64,000 nt of DNA from an uncultured Lachnospiraceae bacterium (GTDB lineage: Bacteria; Bacillota; Clostridia; Lachnospirales; Lachnospiraceae). Below the pieces are notes generated by a model. It saw only the letters and a program-made list of their open reading frames with translations. It searched no databases and was not told the origin of the DNA. Of the stretch, positions 35,176 through 43,650 are shown one piece after another (the first letter of the stretch is position 1; each line of letters begins with the position of its first letter). Location: the NCBI GenBank assembly GCA_945919075.1, contig CAMEIX010000010.1, positions 1 through 64,000 on the forward strand. The letters are read 5' to 3'. A program made the translations under genes and the position numbers.

Positions 35176-36720
35176 TTACAAACAATTGATGAAGCGGATA
35201 AAGCCTTTCCTGCCTTCTTCGTTTCGCTTGTAGACCCCCGCATCCTCCAACACTTTCATGAATACCAGGCCAATCTCATCCTCCACAATTTTGTCAATAT
35301 TATCTTCCGTCACCTTCTCATACCGGGGAAGAAATTCTTCCACCCAGTCGGCATGGATGCCAAGCACCGGATCCCGGCGGATGTCCTTTCCGGTCAGAAT
35401 AGCTTCTTTTAAGTCTGCCATTTCGCCTTTCAGTCGGGCCGGCAGTACCGCAAGACCCATAACCTCAATAAGACCGATATTTTCCTTCTTGATATGATGC
35501 AGCCCGGCATGGGGATGGAAAACACCGAGGGGATGCTCTTTTGTCGTAATATTGTTGCGCAGTACCAGATCCATTTCGAAAAAGTCACCCCTTTTTCTTG
35601 CAATGGGAGTAATGGTATTATGCGGTTCCCCGTCCGTGACCGCAAAAATAAAGGCCTCTTCATCCGTATAGCCACGCCATTTATCCAAAATCACATCGGC
35701 CAGAGCGATAATTCTGTCCGGATCTTTTGCGCTTAACCGAATAACAGACATGGGCCATTTTACAATGCCTGCCTTCACATCCTCAAAGCCCTTTACGGTA
35801 AAAGTCTCCTCCACAGGAGCCTTTGCCATGGCAAATTCGTAATGCCCGCCCTGAAAATGGTCGTGACTTAATATGGAACCTCCCACAATGGGAAGGTCCG
35901 CATTGGAGCCTACAAAATAATGTGGAAACTGCTTTACAAAATCAAAGAGCTTGCAGAAGGTTGCGTGCTCAATCTTCATGGGTGTATGCTTGCTGTTAAA
36001 CACAATACAGTGCTCATTGTAGTACACATAGGGTGAATACTGGAATCCCCAGTCACTGTTGTTGATTTTTACCGGAATAATGCGGTGGTTCTGACGGGCC
36101 GGATGATTAACACGGCCTGCATATCCCTCATTTTCCATGCAAAGCAGACATTTGGGATATCCCGACTGTTTCGCATTCCTGGCAGCCGCGATGGCCTTCG
36201 GATCCTTCTCCGGTTTGGACAGATTAATGGTAATATCCAAATCCCCATAGGGTGTGGATGTGACCCACTTTTTGTCCTTTGCAATGCGGTATCTGCGGAT
36301 ATAATCGGTATCGCAGCTCATTTTATAATAAAAGTCCGTTGCTGCCTGGGGAGATTCTTCATAGAGCCCTCTGAATTTGCTTATCACGGTGCTGGGACGG
36401 GCCACCAGAATGCTCATAATTTTAGTATCAAACAAATCCCGGTAAACAATACTATCCTCCGTAAGCCCCTTTTCACAGGCATAATCCAACATGGAAGAAA
36501 GGATTTTCTCCAACCATTGTCCCTGTCCGTTATAGTAAGGACTATGCTCATCCTCCATGTTTATGACACAATTGTCATTATTCTCGTATTCTTCCGTAAA
36601 ACCCTCCAGACCAAATAATTCCAGAAGCCTGTTTGTGATATAAATTTTATCTTCTTTTTCTATCAGACCGGTGGCAAGACCGTAAAGAACCAATTCCCTG
36701 ACTGCATTCTCTATACTCAT
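35176..36720 (-). CDS. galT: UDP-glucose--hexose-1-phosphate uridylyltransferase, class II
   Basis: A 514-residue class II GalT, the Firmicute form, about 150 residues longer than E. coli GalT. It exchanges UMP between UDP-glucose and galactose 1-phosphate in the Leloir pathway. Motifs include LCMENEGYAGR, PIVGGSILSHDHFQGG (His-x-His catalytic region) and GVFHPHAGLHHIKKENIG. The ATG overlaps the galK stop (ATGA), with GGAGG about 12 nt upstream inside galK, so translation is coupled. Confidence 0.96.
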   Translation of the reverse strand: MSIENAVRELVLYGLATGLIEKEDKIYITNRLLELFGLEGFTEEYENNDNCVINMEDEHSPYYNGQGQWLEKILSSMLDYACEKGLTEDSIVYRDLFDTKIMSILVARPSTVISKFRGLYEESPQAATDFYYKMSCDTDYIRRYRIAKDKKWVTSTPYGDLDITINLSKPEKDPKAIAAARNAKQSGYPKCLLCMENEGYAGRVNHPARQNHRIIPVKINNSDWGFQYSPYVYYNEHCIVFNSKHTPMKIEHATFCKLFDFVKQFPHYFVGSNADLPIVGGSILSHDHFQGGHYEFAMAKAPVEETFTVKGFEDVKAGIVKWPMSVIRLSAKDPDRIIALADVILDKWRGYTDEEAFIFAVTDGEPHNTITPIARKRGDFFEMDLVLRNNITTKEHPLGVFHPHAGLHHIKKENIGLIEVMGLAVLPARLKGEMADLKEAILTGKDIRRDPVLGIHADWVEEFLPRYEKVTEDNIDKIVEDEIGLVFMKVLEDAGVYKRNEEGRKGFIRFINCL

Positions 36721-37886
36721 AATGTGACCGGTCCTCCTCCAATCTCCACAACATAGAAATCTGCTTTATAACCGATTCTCTCGAGATAATTTTTTCCAAC
36801 CTCTTCAATAAACCGGTCAATGGCTTCGTCCTTCACAATACTGACGGTACAGCCTCCAAAACCGGCACCTGTCATGCGGGAGCCGATTACGCCCTCCACT
36901 TTTCGTGCTTCCTCCACCAGAGTATCCAATTCCCGTCCGGTAACTTCGTAATCATCCCGTAGAGAATCATGGGATGCATTCATCAGTTGCCCAAAGCGCA
37001 GAATATCATTATTTTTAAGAGCCTCTACTGCTTTCACCGTGCGTTCATTTTCATAAACGGCATGTTTAGCACGTCTCTTACGAATATCACTTCCGATGGC
37101 ATCCTTGACTGCCTCAAATTCTTCGCCGGAAAGTTCCCCAAGAGTTTGGATATTTCTTACCTTTTGGATTTCTGCCAAAGCCTCTTCGCATTCCCTTCTG
37201 CGTTCATTATACTTGGAATCGCCGAGACCTCGCTTTTTGTTGGAGCAGGCAATGACAATCTTGGCACCCTTTAATGCTACAGGCGCATAGGTATAAGACA
37301 GGTCTGCCGTGTCCAGAAAGATTGCCATATTTTCTTTTCCCATGGCAATGGCAAACTGATCCATAATGCCACAGTTTACCCCATTAAAATGGTTTTCGGA
37401 ATACTGCCCGATTAATGCCAGATCCTGATTGCTTACGGAAAAATCAAAGAGTTCCCGTAAAATGTGCCCGGTCAGAACCTCCACGGATGCCGAAGAGGAA
37501 AGTCCAGAACCATTGGGAATGGTACCGTTTAGGAGAATATCCATTCCACAGTCCATTTCCATGCCTCTTTCCTTAAATGCCCACATAACGCCCTTCGGGT
37601 AATTGGTCCATCCGGCCTCCTTTCGGGGTGTCAAATCATCAATAGAAGATTCTATGATGCCGAGGGGTTCAAAATTCATGGAGAAGAAACGCAGTTTCCT
37701 GTCCTTTCTTTTTCTTGCCACGCCATAGGTTCCTATGGTCAGTGCACAGGGAAAAACATGCCCCCCGTTATAATCCGTATGTTCTCCGATCAGATTCACA
37801 CGACCCGGGGCGAAAAAGCAGGCTGCCCCCTCGTTATCCCCGAATACCTCTGCAAATTTTGCCAAAATTTTTTCTTTCATAAACAC
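36717..37886 (-). CDS. galK: Galactokinase
   Basis: A 389-residue GHMP kinase phosphorylating galactose at C1. It has the family signature GRVNLIGEHTDYNGGHVFP, the ATP loop LPNGSGLSSSAS-like (TIPNGSGLSSSASVEV), and GARMTGAGFGGC-like near the C-terminus (GSRMTGAGFGGCTVSIV). First gene of the galK-galT pair. No repressor or transporter lies alongside. Confidence 0.97.
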   Translation of the reverse strand: MFMKEKILAKFAEVFGDNEGAACFFAPGRVNLIGEHTDYNGGHVFPCALTIGTYGVARKRKDRKLRFFSMNFEPLGIIESSIDDLTPRKEAGWTNYPKGVMWAFKERGMEMDCGMDILLNGTIPNGSGLSSSASVEVLTGHILRELFDFSVSNQDLALIGQYSENHFNGVNCGIMDQFAIAMGKENMAIFLDTADLSYTYAPVALKGAKIVIACSNKKRGLGDSKYNERRRECEEALAEIQKVRNIQTLGELSGEEFEAVKDAIGSDIRKRRAKHAVYENERTVKAVEALKNNDILRFGQLMNASHDSLRDDYEVTGRELDTLVEEARKVEGVIGSRMTGAGFGGCTVSIVKDEAIDRFIEEVGKNYLERIGYKADFYVVEIGGGPVTL

Positions 37887-37914
37887 TCCAAATCACGCAT
37901 TGTATGTATTTTGG

Positions 37915-38139
37915 TTAGAATAATTTCTTGATAGAACCTGCCATATCGGAAAGCTTATCCATGCTTACTTTCCCTTTCACTCCGGTTACCACCTGATTTA
38001 CCACATCATCGGGAAGATCCACGCCGACAACAGATTCCACTGCTTTCACGGGATTCTTGGTAAACTGTGCCTTAAAATCAGGGTCCTTGGTTACCTTCTG
38101 TACAATTTCTTCAATTTTTGCTTTTACATCAAATGCCAT
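37915..38139 (-). CDS. NHLP-like small protein (nitrile-hydratase-leader type)
   Basis: A 74-residue protein with AGGAGG overlapping the capA stop codon. Helices AKIEEIVQKVTKD, then PDFKAQFTKNPVKAVESVVG and VDLPDDVVNQVVTGVKGK, resemble the NHLP leader family of RiPP precursors (DPxF...L..P..AL....G..LP). The C-terminal tail (about 20 residues, SMDKLSDMAGSIKKLF) is helical and lacks Cys, Ser/Thr-rich or Gly-Gly cleavage features. No modification enzyme is nearby. It may be a free-standing relative of the leader domain rather than a peptide precursor. Confidence 0.75.
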   Translation of the reverse strand: MAFDVKAKIEEIVQKVTKDPDFKAQFTKNPVKAVESVVGVDLPDDVVNQVVTGVKGKVSMDKLSDMAGSIKKLF

Positions 38140-38142
38140 TTT

Positions 38143-39291
38143 TTATTCCTCCTTAATATAATTGCCGCCTTCGTCAAATCTGGTACCAAAAGGCTTTGAA
38201 TACTCGTTAATTCTTTTCATAATCTGTACATAATCCTCTCCCACAGCCGGTGTAGGACAAAAATCGTTGTGGGTACTTACGCTGCTGACCTTACAGGGAA
38301 TGACCCTGGCATTGGTATCCTCTACTTTTACGCCATCCACAAACTTAAATTCCTGTTGAAAAATCATGGTGTCCTTATCCTTCGGACTTCTGTTTCCGCC
38401 AAAGCAGAAATTGGCAAGGCTGTACACAATAAATTTACCATTGTACTCTTCCACACCCTGCAAAACGTGTGGGTGGGAGCCAAGCACCAGATCTGCTCCC
38501 AAATCAATACACTTTCTGCCGAGAGTCATCTGATAAGCTTCCGGGTAATTTTCTTTTTCAATACCCCAGTGGCAGCATACAATGATTAAGTTCACATCCT
38601 GCTCTTTCAGGGAACTGATGCCCTCTTCCATATATTTTTCCACTGCGGAGCCCTGTTCCACTTCATTCAAAGCCACCACGCCGATGCGAATCCCCTTTGT
38701 CTCGTAAATGCCGGTAATATCGTCATACGCATACGTCAGATTTGCACTCTTAAAAGCCTCTACCGTATCCGTGATTCCCTGCTCCAGATAATCACGCTGG
38801 TGGTTATTGGCAAATCCTACCACTTCCACACACCCCTCTGTCAGGATGTTGATATAAGAAGGGTCGCCCTTCATGTTGTAGGTGGTCTGCCTTTTGTTAT
38901 CCGATGTGGTTAACACCCCTTCAAAGTTTACGATGGTCATATCATCATTTTCAAAAATATCCTTTACATTCTGAAGGAAATACTTATCCCCTTCTTCATC
39001 GTATTTCTGAATGAAAGAACTTCCATAATCCTGATCCTGATGATTCCCTAAGGTTACGTCTCCCGCTGCGGAAATAAGAATGGTTACCTCCACCGGCTCC
39101 GGAGGCAGCTCCTCTTTGGTTTCCGTTTCTTCTACAATTTCTTCCGTCTGTTCCGGCTCTTTACTGCTTTCCGATTCAATAGGCTCCCAGACCTGCACCG
39201 GAATTTCCGCGGTCGGGTCCGTACCGCACCCGGTAAGCCCAAGACAAAGCATCAGACAGATTGCCAGACCGGCTTTCACACATTTTCTCAT
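38143..39291 (-). CDS. CapA family lipoprotein (metallophosphoesterase-like)
   Basis: A 382-residue lipoprotein: signal peptide with lipobox LTGC near residue 21, then a Pro/Glu-rich linker and a PGA_cap/CapA domain. Visible metal-site motifs are AAGDVTLGNH, NFEGVLT, CCHWGIE and GSHPHVLQG. CapA is tied to poly-gamma-glutamate capsule in Bacillus, but this subfamily stands alone in many Clostridia and no capB/capC is present, so a capsule role is unsupported. The ATG at 39291 has AGGAG inside the coaW end; one nucleotide separates it from the coaW stop. Confidence 0.85.
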   Translation of the reverse strand: MRKCVKAGLAICLMLCLGLTGCGTDPTAEIPVQVWEPIESESSKEPEQTEEIVEETETKEELPPEPVEVTILISAAGDVTLGNHQDQDYGSSFIQKYDEEGDKYFLQNVKDIFENDDMTIVNFEGVLTTSDNKRQTTYNMKGDPSYINILTEGCVEVVGFANNHQRDYLEQGITDTVEAFKSANLTYAYDDITGIYETKGIRIGVVALNEVEQGSAVEKYMEEGISSLKEQDVNLIIVCCHWGIEKENYPEAYQMTLGRKCIDLGADLVLGSHPHVLQGVEEYNGKFIVYSLANFCFGGNRSPKDKDTMIFQQEFKFVDGVKVEDTNARVIPCKVSSVSTHNDFCPTPAVGEDYVQIMKRINEYSKPFGTRFDEGGNYIKEE

Positions 39292-39292
39292 A

Positions 39293-40126
39293 TTATTTAA
39301 TCTCCTGTGATTTGTTTGCGGTAAGAACCGCACCGATCACTGTTGCATAATCCGAATATCTGGGGATACTGATTTCCACGTCCCAAAGGCTCTTGAAGGC
39401 TTCGGTTATTTCCTGGCATTCCAGAAATTTGGTAAGACCGCCAATCAGAATATAGTCCTTGATCCCGGTACTTACCGACGCTAAAATTGCGGTTTGGCAG
39501 ATATTTTCCAGCACCATATGTACCACGCCTGCCGCCACATCCTCCGGTTTGCATCCGCTATCTGCCTTTCCAAAGTTGGAAGCGGTCACATCCAGATTTA
39601 ATCCGGGCAGTTTTTTCTTCGCCAGATCCCCAATTCTTAAATCGATTTTTGCCACATCTCCCTTTCTGGAAAGAGCCGCAATCTCATGAATATCATTGGT
39701 ATTAAGGAGCAGGGAGGAAAGACCGATAATGGTGCCTCCGCCAAGACCTACACCTCCTAAATGCTTCATTTCCTCTTCCGTAACCTTTACAAAAAAGCTA
39801 CCCGTTCCCATACTGACCACAATAACTTCTTTCTTATCTGTCAGATAATATCCGCCCGTTCCGGTTGCTTCAAATTCGTCTACCTTGTATGTGGGCTTTC
39901 CGTAAACCAGTTTATCCACTTCTTTGCTGCCCATGCCGGTAATATAAACCTCTGCCACATCAGCAAGATCCAGGCTGTTTTCATATAAATAACGGCCAAA
40001 AGCACCATAGAGGGATGCCACCTGGCTATCCGCACGGACGGACATGGGCTCCAACATTCTGTCCCCGTCAAATGCTACAATTTTGGTCGTACTGCTTCCG
40101 ATATCAATCCCAATCCGAATGTTCAT
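39293..40126 (-). CDS. coaW: Type II pantothenate kinase
   Basis: A 277-residue type II pantothenate kinase, first step of coenzyme A synthesis. The phosphate-1 motif GIDIGSSTTKIVAF is at the N-terminus, with MGTGSFF and LGGGTIIGL further on and IGGLTKF near the C-terminus. The frame is open upstream, but the ATG at 40126 begins the family core; a weak GAGA-type site precedes it. It leads a tight run coaW-capA-NHLP-like gene. Confidence 0.9.
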   Translation of the reverse strand: MNIRIGIDIGSSTTKIVAFDGDRMLEPMSVRADSQVASLYGAFGRYLYENSLDLADVAEVYITGMGSKEVDKLVYGKPTYKVDEFEATGTGGYYLTDKKEVIVVSMGTGSFFVKVTEEEMKHLGGVGLGGGTIIGLSSLLLNTNDIHEIAALSRKGDVAKIDLRIGDLAKKKLPGLNLDVTASNFGKADSGCKPEDVAAGVVHMVLENICQTAILASVSTGIKDYILIGGLTKFLECQEITEAFKSLWDVEISIPRYSDYATVIGAVLTANKSQEIK

Positions 40127-40344
40127 TCTCTGGTCATACCTTTCTGTATTTAGTATCCTTTGGTAATCCATTATTTTTGTCTGTTTTGGTAATCCATTTG
40201 TTTTAAAGTATAATATGGCGGTTTCCATGTCAAGTTAATACCATGATTATATCGGCAAAAAAGCATAAAAAGGAAAGTTCTTTTAGGAAATTTTCGTACT
40301 TTGTGAGGTTTTCTAAATTTTTTGAAAAAAGTTTTATATTTCTC

Positions 40345-40373
40345 TTGACAACAACACTTTCTTTCGTTAAAAT
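40345..40373 (+). promoter_or_regulatory. Promoter of the tRNA cluster
   Basis: TTGACA (40345-40350) and TAAAAT (40368-40373) are 17 bp apart, 31 bp before tRNA-Phe. No other gene starts here on this strand. Confidence 0.85.
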
Positions 40374-40403
40374 AACCAATGTTGTGACGCAAAGGTTTGA
40401 TAT

Positions 40404-40476
<73 letters not shown>

Positions 40477-40484
40477 CTTAATGT

Positions 40485-40555
40485 GCGGGTGTAGTTCAAT
40501 GGTAGAACACCAGCCTTCCAAGCTGGATACGTGGGTTCGATTCCCATCACCCGCT
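40485..40555 (+). tRNA. tRNA-Gly (UCC anticodon)
   Basis: A 71-nt tRNA: acceptor GCGGGTG/CACCCGC, discriminator T, short D arm (TAGTTCAATGGTAGAAC), anticodon loop CTTCCAA (TCC). It begins 8 nt after tRNA-Phe. Confidence 0.96.
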
Positions 40556-40627
40556 TTGTATGCAAAGCATACAGATACTATTAATTTCATACCTTCTACG
40601 GTTACAGGGTTTCCTGTACACCAATAT

Positions 40628-40699
<72 letters not shown>

Positions 40700-40703
40700 C
40701 TCA

Positions 40704-40739
40704 GAAAAAAAAGAGATATCGGCAGATATCTCTTTTTTT
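40704..40739 (+). terminator. Intrinsic terminator of the tRNA cluster
   Basis: AAAAAAAGAGATATC and GATATCTCTTTTTTT are perfect inverted arms around GGCA. The stem ends in T7. Confidence 0.92.
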
Positions 40740-40825
40740 GCGTCCAATCCTGGACTCGAAAGTTCGTTGAGATGCTGATTTTCGGCATCAGCCGGGGCAA
40801 ATCAGCGTTTTTATCTATCCCTATT

Positions 40826-40970
40826 AAAAGCGCTGACTTTTTAGCCATCAAATTAAGCGGATATTTAAGGAATGGATTAAAGCGCTGATATTTTAACCAT
40901 TTTCGTAGGTAGGATTTTAAAAGATGTTCAAAAACGCTGACAGGAAGGCCTAAAATGTCAGCGTTTTCTT
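40826..40970 (+). repeat. Dispersed 145-bp repeat, copy 2
   Basis: Gap-free match to 66-210 at about 70 percent identity. This copy can form a 12-bp hairpin: AAAACGCTGACA pairs with TGTCAGCGTTTT around a 13-nt loop. The second island is CGCTGATATTTTA at 40883 and the third is GTAGGTAGGA at 40905. No ORF is present. Confidence 0.65.
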
Positions 40971-41051
40971 TGGAAATATTAAATTACGCTGATATGCGAA
41001 TAACCACACCATTTTATCTGGCATAAGCAATGAGGTCGATGACACAATACT

Positions 41052-41124
41052 GAGGTCCCCGGACCTCGTGCGTTCTACGCTCCGCTCCGGTCGGCGCATA
41101 GCCGAGGCCCCCGGACCTCGTGCG
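41052..41124. repeat. Two G/C-rich palindromic repeats
   Basis: GAGGTCCCCGGACCTC followed by GTGCG (41052-41072) recurs with one change at 41104-41124. The first is a perfect 7+2+7 palindrome. The composition stands out against the A/T-rich flanks. It may be a small palindromic repeat family. Confidence 0.6.
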
Positions 41125-41175
41125 CCTTCTCCTGCAGTTGACCCTTGCTGTTCTCCTAACTATTCCCTACTTGTT

Positions 41176-41607
41176 TTATTCAGTTTCGTTTTCTTCCTCT
41201 AATAACTTTAATAATGCAGAAGGTTCACACACCTTAACGGAAGATTTTGTATAATCTTTTACATTTCTGGTTACTATACAATCCATTTCTGAACGAATTG
41301 CTGTTTCCACCATAATAGCATCTTCATAGTCGCCAATTTCAGAAGAAATTGCCTTTCGGCAGTCTAAAGAAGTAGTATCCAACAAATGAAACAAAGTAAA
41401 AAGTTTGCTCAAAATCTTTCGTGTTTCAGCATCGCTATGTGTCAAACGATGAGTCAGATAATATATATCTGTAACTGATTTTGCAGTAATATAACCCTCA
41501 AATTGCTTATTTGCAGAATATATAAAAAGCTTTTGTGCGGCTTCTGCAAACGGAGCACGAGACTGTAATGCATCGATGATAACACAGGTATCGACTAAAA
41601 CTCTCAT
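41176..41607 (-). CDS. PIN domain toxin (VapC-like)
   Basis: A 143-residue PIN-domain protein, a family of Mg-dependent ribonucleases. Acidic residues of the active site are visible: Asp6 and Asp12 in VLVDTCVIIDAL, and Glu/Asp in EIGDYEDAIMVETA with CIVTRN-VKDY after it. It overlaps the antitoxin gene by 4 bp (ATGA type). Target RNA is unknown. Confidence 0.9.
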   Translation of the reverse strand: MRVLVDTCVIIDALQSRAPFAEAAQKLFIYSANKQFEGYITAKSVTDIYYLTHRLTHSDAETRKILSKLFTLFHLLDTTSLDCRKAISSEIGDYEDAIMVETAIRSEMDCIVTRNVKDYTKSSVKVCEPSALLKLLEEENETE

Positions 41608-41819
41608 ATTGTATTCAACCTTTCTTCCCGTGCTTCTTCCAGAGTCATATCATTTGAAAGAACACCAAATAATGACTTAGCAACATCTACTCTGTCCTGA
41701 TATGGGTTAGATAATTTTGCAACAACTTTTCCGTTACGAGTAATATATATATCCTCTGTTTCTGCAAGCATAAGATATTTGCCAAGATTAAGTTTTAATT
41801 CGGTTGCGGTAATAGACAT
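41604..41819 (-). CDS. Antitoxin of the Phd/YefM type
   Basis: A 71-residue protein with the Phd/YefM-like DNA-binding start SITATELKLNLGKYLMLAE, then TEDIYITRNGKVVAKLSNP, and a charged C-terminal tail that would cap the toxin. The ATG at 41819 has a GGGGATGATG leader; an ATG nine codons upstream is less likely. It precedes and overlaps the PIN toxin gene, as is normal for such pairs. Confidence 0.88.
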   Translation of the reverse strand: MSITATELKLNLGKYLMLAETEDIYITRNGKVVAKLSNPYQDRVDVAKSLFGVLSNDMTLEEAREERLNTI

Positions 41820-41887
41820 ATCATCATCCCCTTTCTTGAAGAACAAATAATTATCATCTTAAAAAGAAAATCTCTCTTTTCAATTAT

Positions 41888-41932
41888 ATTATACGCAAAT
41901 CGAACGATTTTATCAACAAAATCGTTCGATTT
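41888..41932 (-). promoter_or_regulatory. Toxin-antitoxin promoter with paired palindromic operators
   Basis: On the minus strand TTGATA (complement of 41911-41916) and TATAAT (complement of 41888-41893) are 17 bp apart. Palindromic words AATCGTTCGATT and AATCGAACGATT lie in the spacer and just upstream of -35, together forming a 15-bp inverted repeat (41897-41911 and 41918-41932). Such sites are where antitoxins usually repress their own operon. Confidence 0.75.
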
Positions 41933-41994
41933 TTACAAGTTTTATATTTTTCAGATACAATTTCCCGGACATTTTTATCTTTAATTTTTCTGCT

Positions 41995-43224
41995 TCATTT
42001 TTGTCCGCCTTTTCCCTTATTTCCATGCCCCCGCTTTGGACTTTCACTGTTTGGATTGGTATAGGATATATCCAAAGCATTTGCCACTGCCTCGATAATT
42101 CCGTTACTGCTAAAGGTAGCCCCGCTGACGGCATCCACCTCGACCGACTGGTTGCTTATAATATCAGAAATGATACTACTCTTTGCACGATCAAAAAATT
42201 GTTTATCATCATTTGAGGAAACCACGGTTATAGCGGTGATTTGTCCACCCTCTACCGTAACCTCCACTGCAATATCGCCACGAAATCCCGAGCCGGTACC
42301 GGTATAAACGCCATCCTGATAATTGTTGCTATTGATTATATCGGAAAGAGAATCTGTATTTTCTGTTATAGTACCGGGACCTGATACCCCATCTTTATTT
42401 TCTGTCGGCAAAGAAAGTGTACTGACATAATAAATTCCTGCCATACCAAGAGCTACTGCTGTTCCCAAGACTACAGGAGGCAGTGCAGAAGTCACATTTT
42501 TCCTTGGACAGGCATCCACACAGCGATAGCAATTGATGCATTCTGAGGAGTTTACACGGTCTTCTTTGTATAAAGGAATGCCCATACTACACTTTCCGGT
42601 ACACATCCGGCATGCGCCACACTCATCCCCCGGCTTCTTAATCCGATGCAAACGAAAACGGGAAACCATGGCAAAAATTGCTCCCAGAGGGCATAAATAC
42701 CTGCAAAAGAACCTCTCAATCAAAAAACATCCAATGATAATCAGCAAAAGAAGTAGTCCACCCACACTAAATAAGGCTTTAAGGCTACTCCACCCACTTA
42801 GAGTGCTGTACATTCCGAAAACATTCCATGGGCTGTATGTACTGTCCATAGGAATGGCAAGTGTCCACGCAAAGATGACAATCAAAGCCAAAACAACGTA
42901 TTTCAGGTATTTTAAGATACAGTCCACTTTCTCGTTTACCCTGATTGGTTTTTTAATTATTTTAGAAGATATCCACCATAAAAGGTCTCCCATCGCGCCA
43001 AATGCACATAAATATCCACAAAAGAACCTTCCTAAAAGTATCGTAATCGGAAAGACTGCCAAAATTAACAGCCATTGATTTTGGTATGTAGAGACACCGA
43101 TCGCTGCTGTATACAGATTACGTATTGCCATAAATATGGAAATAAACATCCCCGGAAATAAAAGAAATGCCCCCAGCTGTATGATGTGCCGAATTATCTG
43201 CGTGATACTGATTTTCTTTTTCAT
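41995..43224 (-). CDS. NapH/NosR-like 4Fe-4S membrane protein with FMN-binding domain
   Basis: A 409-residue membrane protein. About five membrane segments carry the CGYLCAFGA and CRYLCPLGAIF motifs typical of NapH/NosR/RnfD-like proteins. A 2[4Fe-4S] ferredoxin region follows (CGACRMCTGKC and CINCYRCVDACP). After one more membrane helix, an FMN_bind domain at the C-terminus has the flavinylation motif DAVSGATFSS, whose Thr is normally modified by ApbE. It probably moves electrons across the membrane to an extracytoplasmic flavin. No ApbE or partner gene is in the window. The ATG at 43224 follows AGGAG. Confidence 0.9.
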   Translation of the reverse strand: MKKKISITQIIRHIIQLGAFLLFPGMFISIFMAIRNLYTAAIGVSTYQNQWLLILAVFPITILLGRFFCGYLCAFGAMGDLLWWISSKIIKKPIRVNEKVDCILKYLKYVVLALIVIFAWTLAIPMDSTYSPWNVFGMYSTLSGWSSLKALFSVGGLLLLLIIIGCFLIERFFCRYLCPLGAIFAMVSRFRLHRIKKPGDECGACRMCTGKCSMGIPLYKEDRVNSSECINCYRCVDACPRKNVTSALPPVVLGTAVALGMAGIYYVSTLSLPTENKDGVSGPGTITENTDSLSDIINSNNYQDGVYTGTGSGFRGDIAVEVTVEGGQITAITVVSSNDDKQFFDRAKSSIISDIISNQSVEVDAVSGATFSSNGIIEAVANALDISYTNPNSESPKRGHGNKGKGGQK

Positions 43225-43650
43225 TGTGATTCTCCTGTTACGCAAAATAATGTAATTTTATTATACATAAAAAACCTTAAATGAAATTAAAAAATTCTAA
43301 ATCACTTATGTAAATTAAAAGTGCGAATCATGACAGGCACGAAATGACTGGATTTTGGAGAAGTATTAGAACATCGACGGGAACCCGGGGCATAGGGGGC
43401 GAAAGAGGGTTTAACCCCCGCGGGGGAAGATATGTGCCCCGCGGAGCAGGGAATATGTCCAAATAGTGGAAGGCGCGGGGCATAGTTTTATAAAAAGGGA
43501 AAAAAGTTGACAAAGTAAACCATCATGTTATACTCACGTAATATAGTTTATTTTGTCAACTTTTCTTAATAGAAGATTTTTATACAGAATATCAAGAAAA
43601 ATCATATGCCGGAGCGGAACAAAGAAATGAATGAACAGGAGGGGAAATAA
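43225..43650. other. Intergenic region with G/C-rich patch and operator-like repeat
   Basis: No gene is supported. A/T-rich sequence gives way to a G/C-rich patch (about 43380-43495) with GGGGCATA at 43389 and again at 43485, and the palindrome CCCCCGCGGGGG near 43415. A promoter and inverted repeat for the alcohol dehydrogenase follow. Confidence 0.65.
43503..43565 (+). promoter_or_regulatory. Promoter of alcohol dehydrogenase with 19-bp inverted repeat
   Basis: TTGACA (43508-43513) and TATACT (43530-43535) are 16 bp apart. AAAAGTTGACAAAGTAAAC (43503-43521) and its inverse with one mismatch (43547-43565) flank the -10, so the -35 and the start region would both be held by a regulator. Confidence 0.7.

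Larger units (their letters stand above)
40740..41175. other. Gene-free region with dispersed repeat and G/C-rich palindromes
   Basis: No gene is supported. It carries the second copy of the 145-bp repeat (40826-40970), extra CAGCG words at 40770-40810 and near 40987, then two G/C-rich palindromic copies at 41052 and 41104, ending at the PIN gene. Confidence 0.7.

Noticed and set aside
38143-39291. Poly-gamma-glutamate capsule locus
   Set aside because: Only a CapA-domain lipoprotein is present; capB and capC are absent.
43328-43513. A 61-codon minus-strand ORF in the G/C-rich patch
   Set aside because: Would start at TTG without a ribosome site, and the Pro-rich product follows from the unusual composition.
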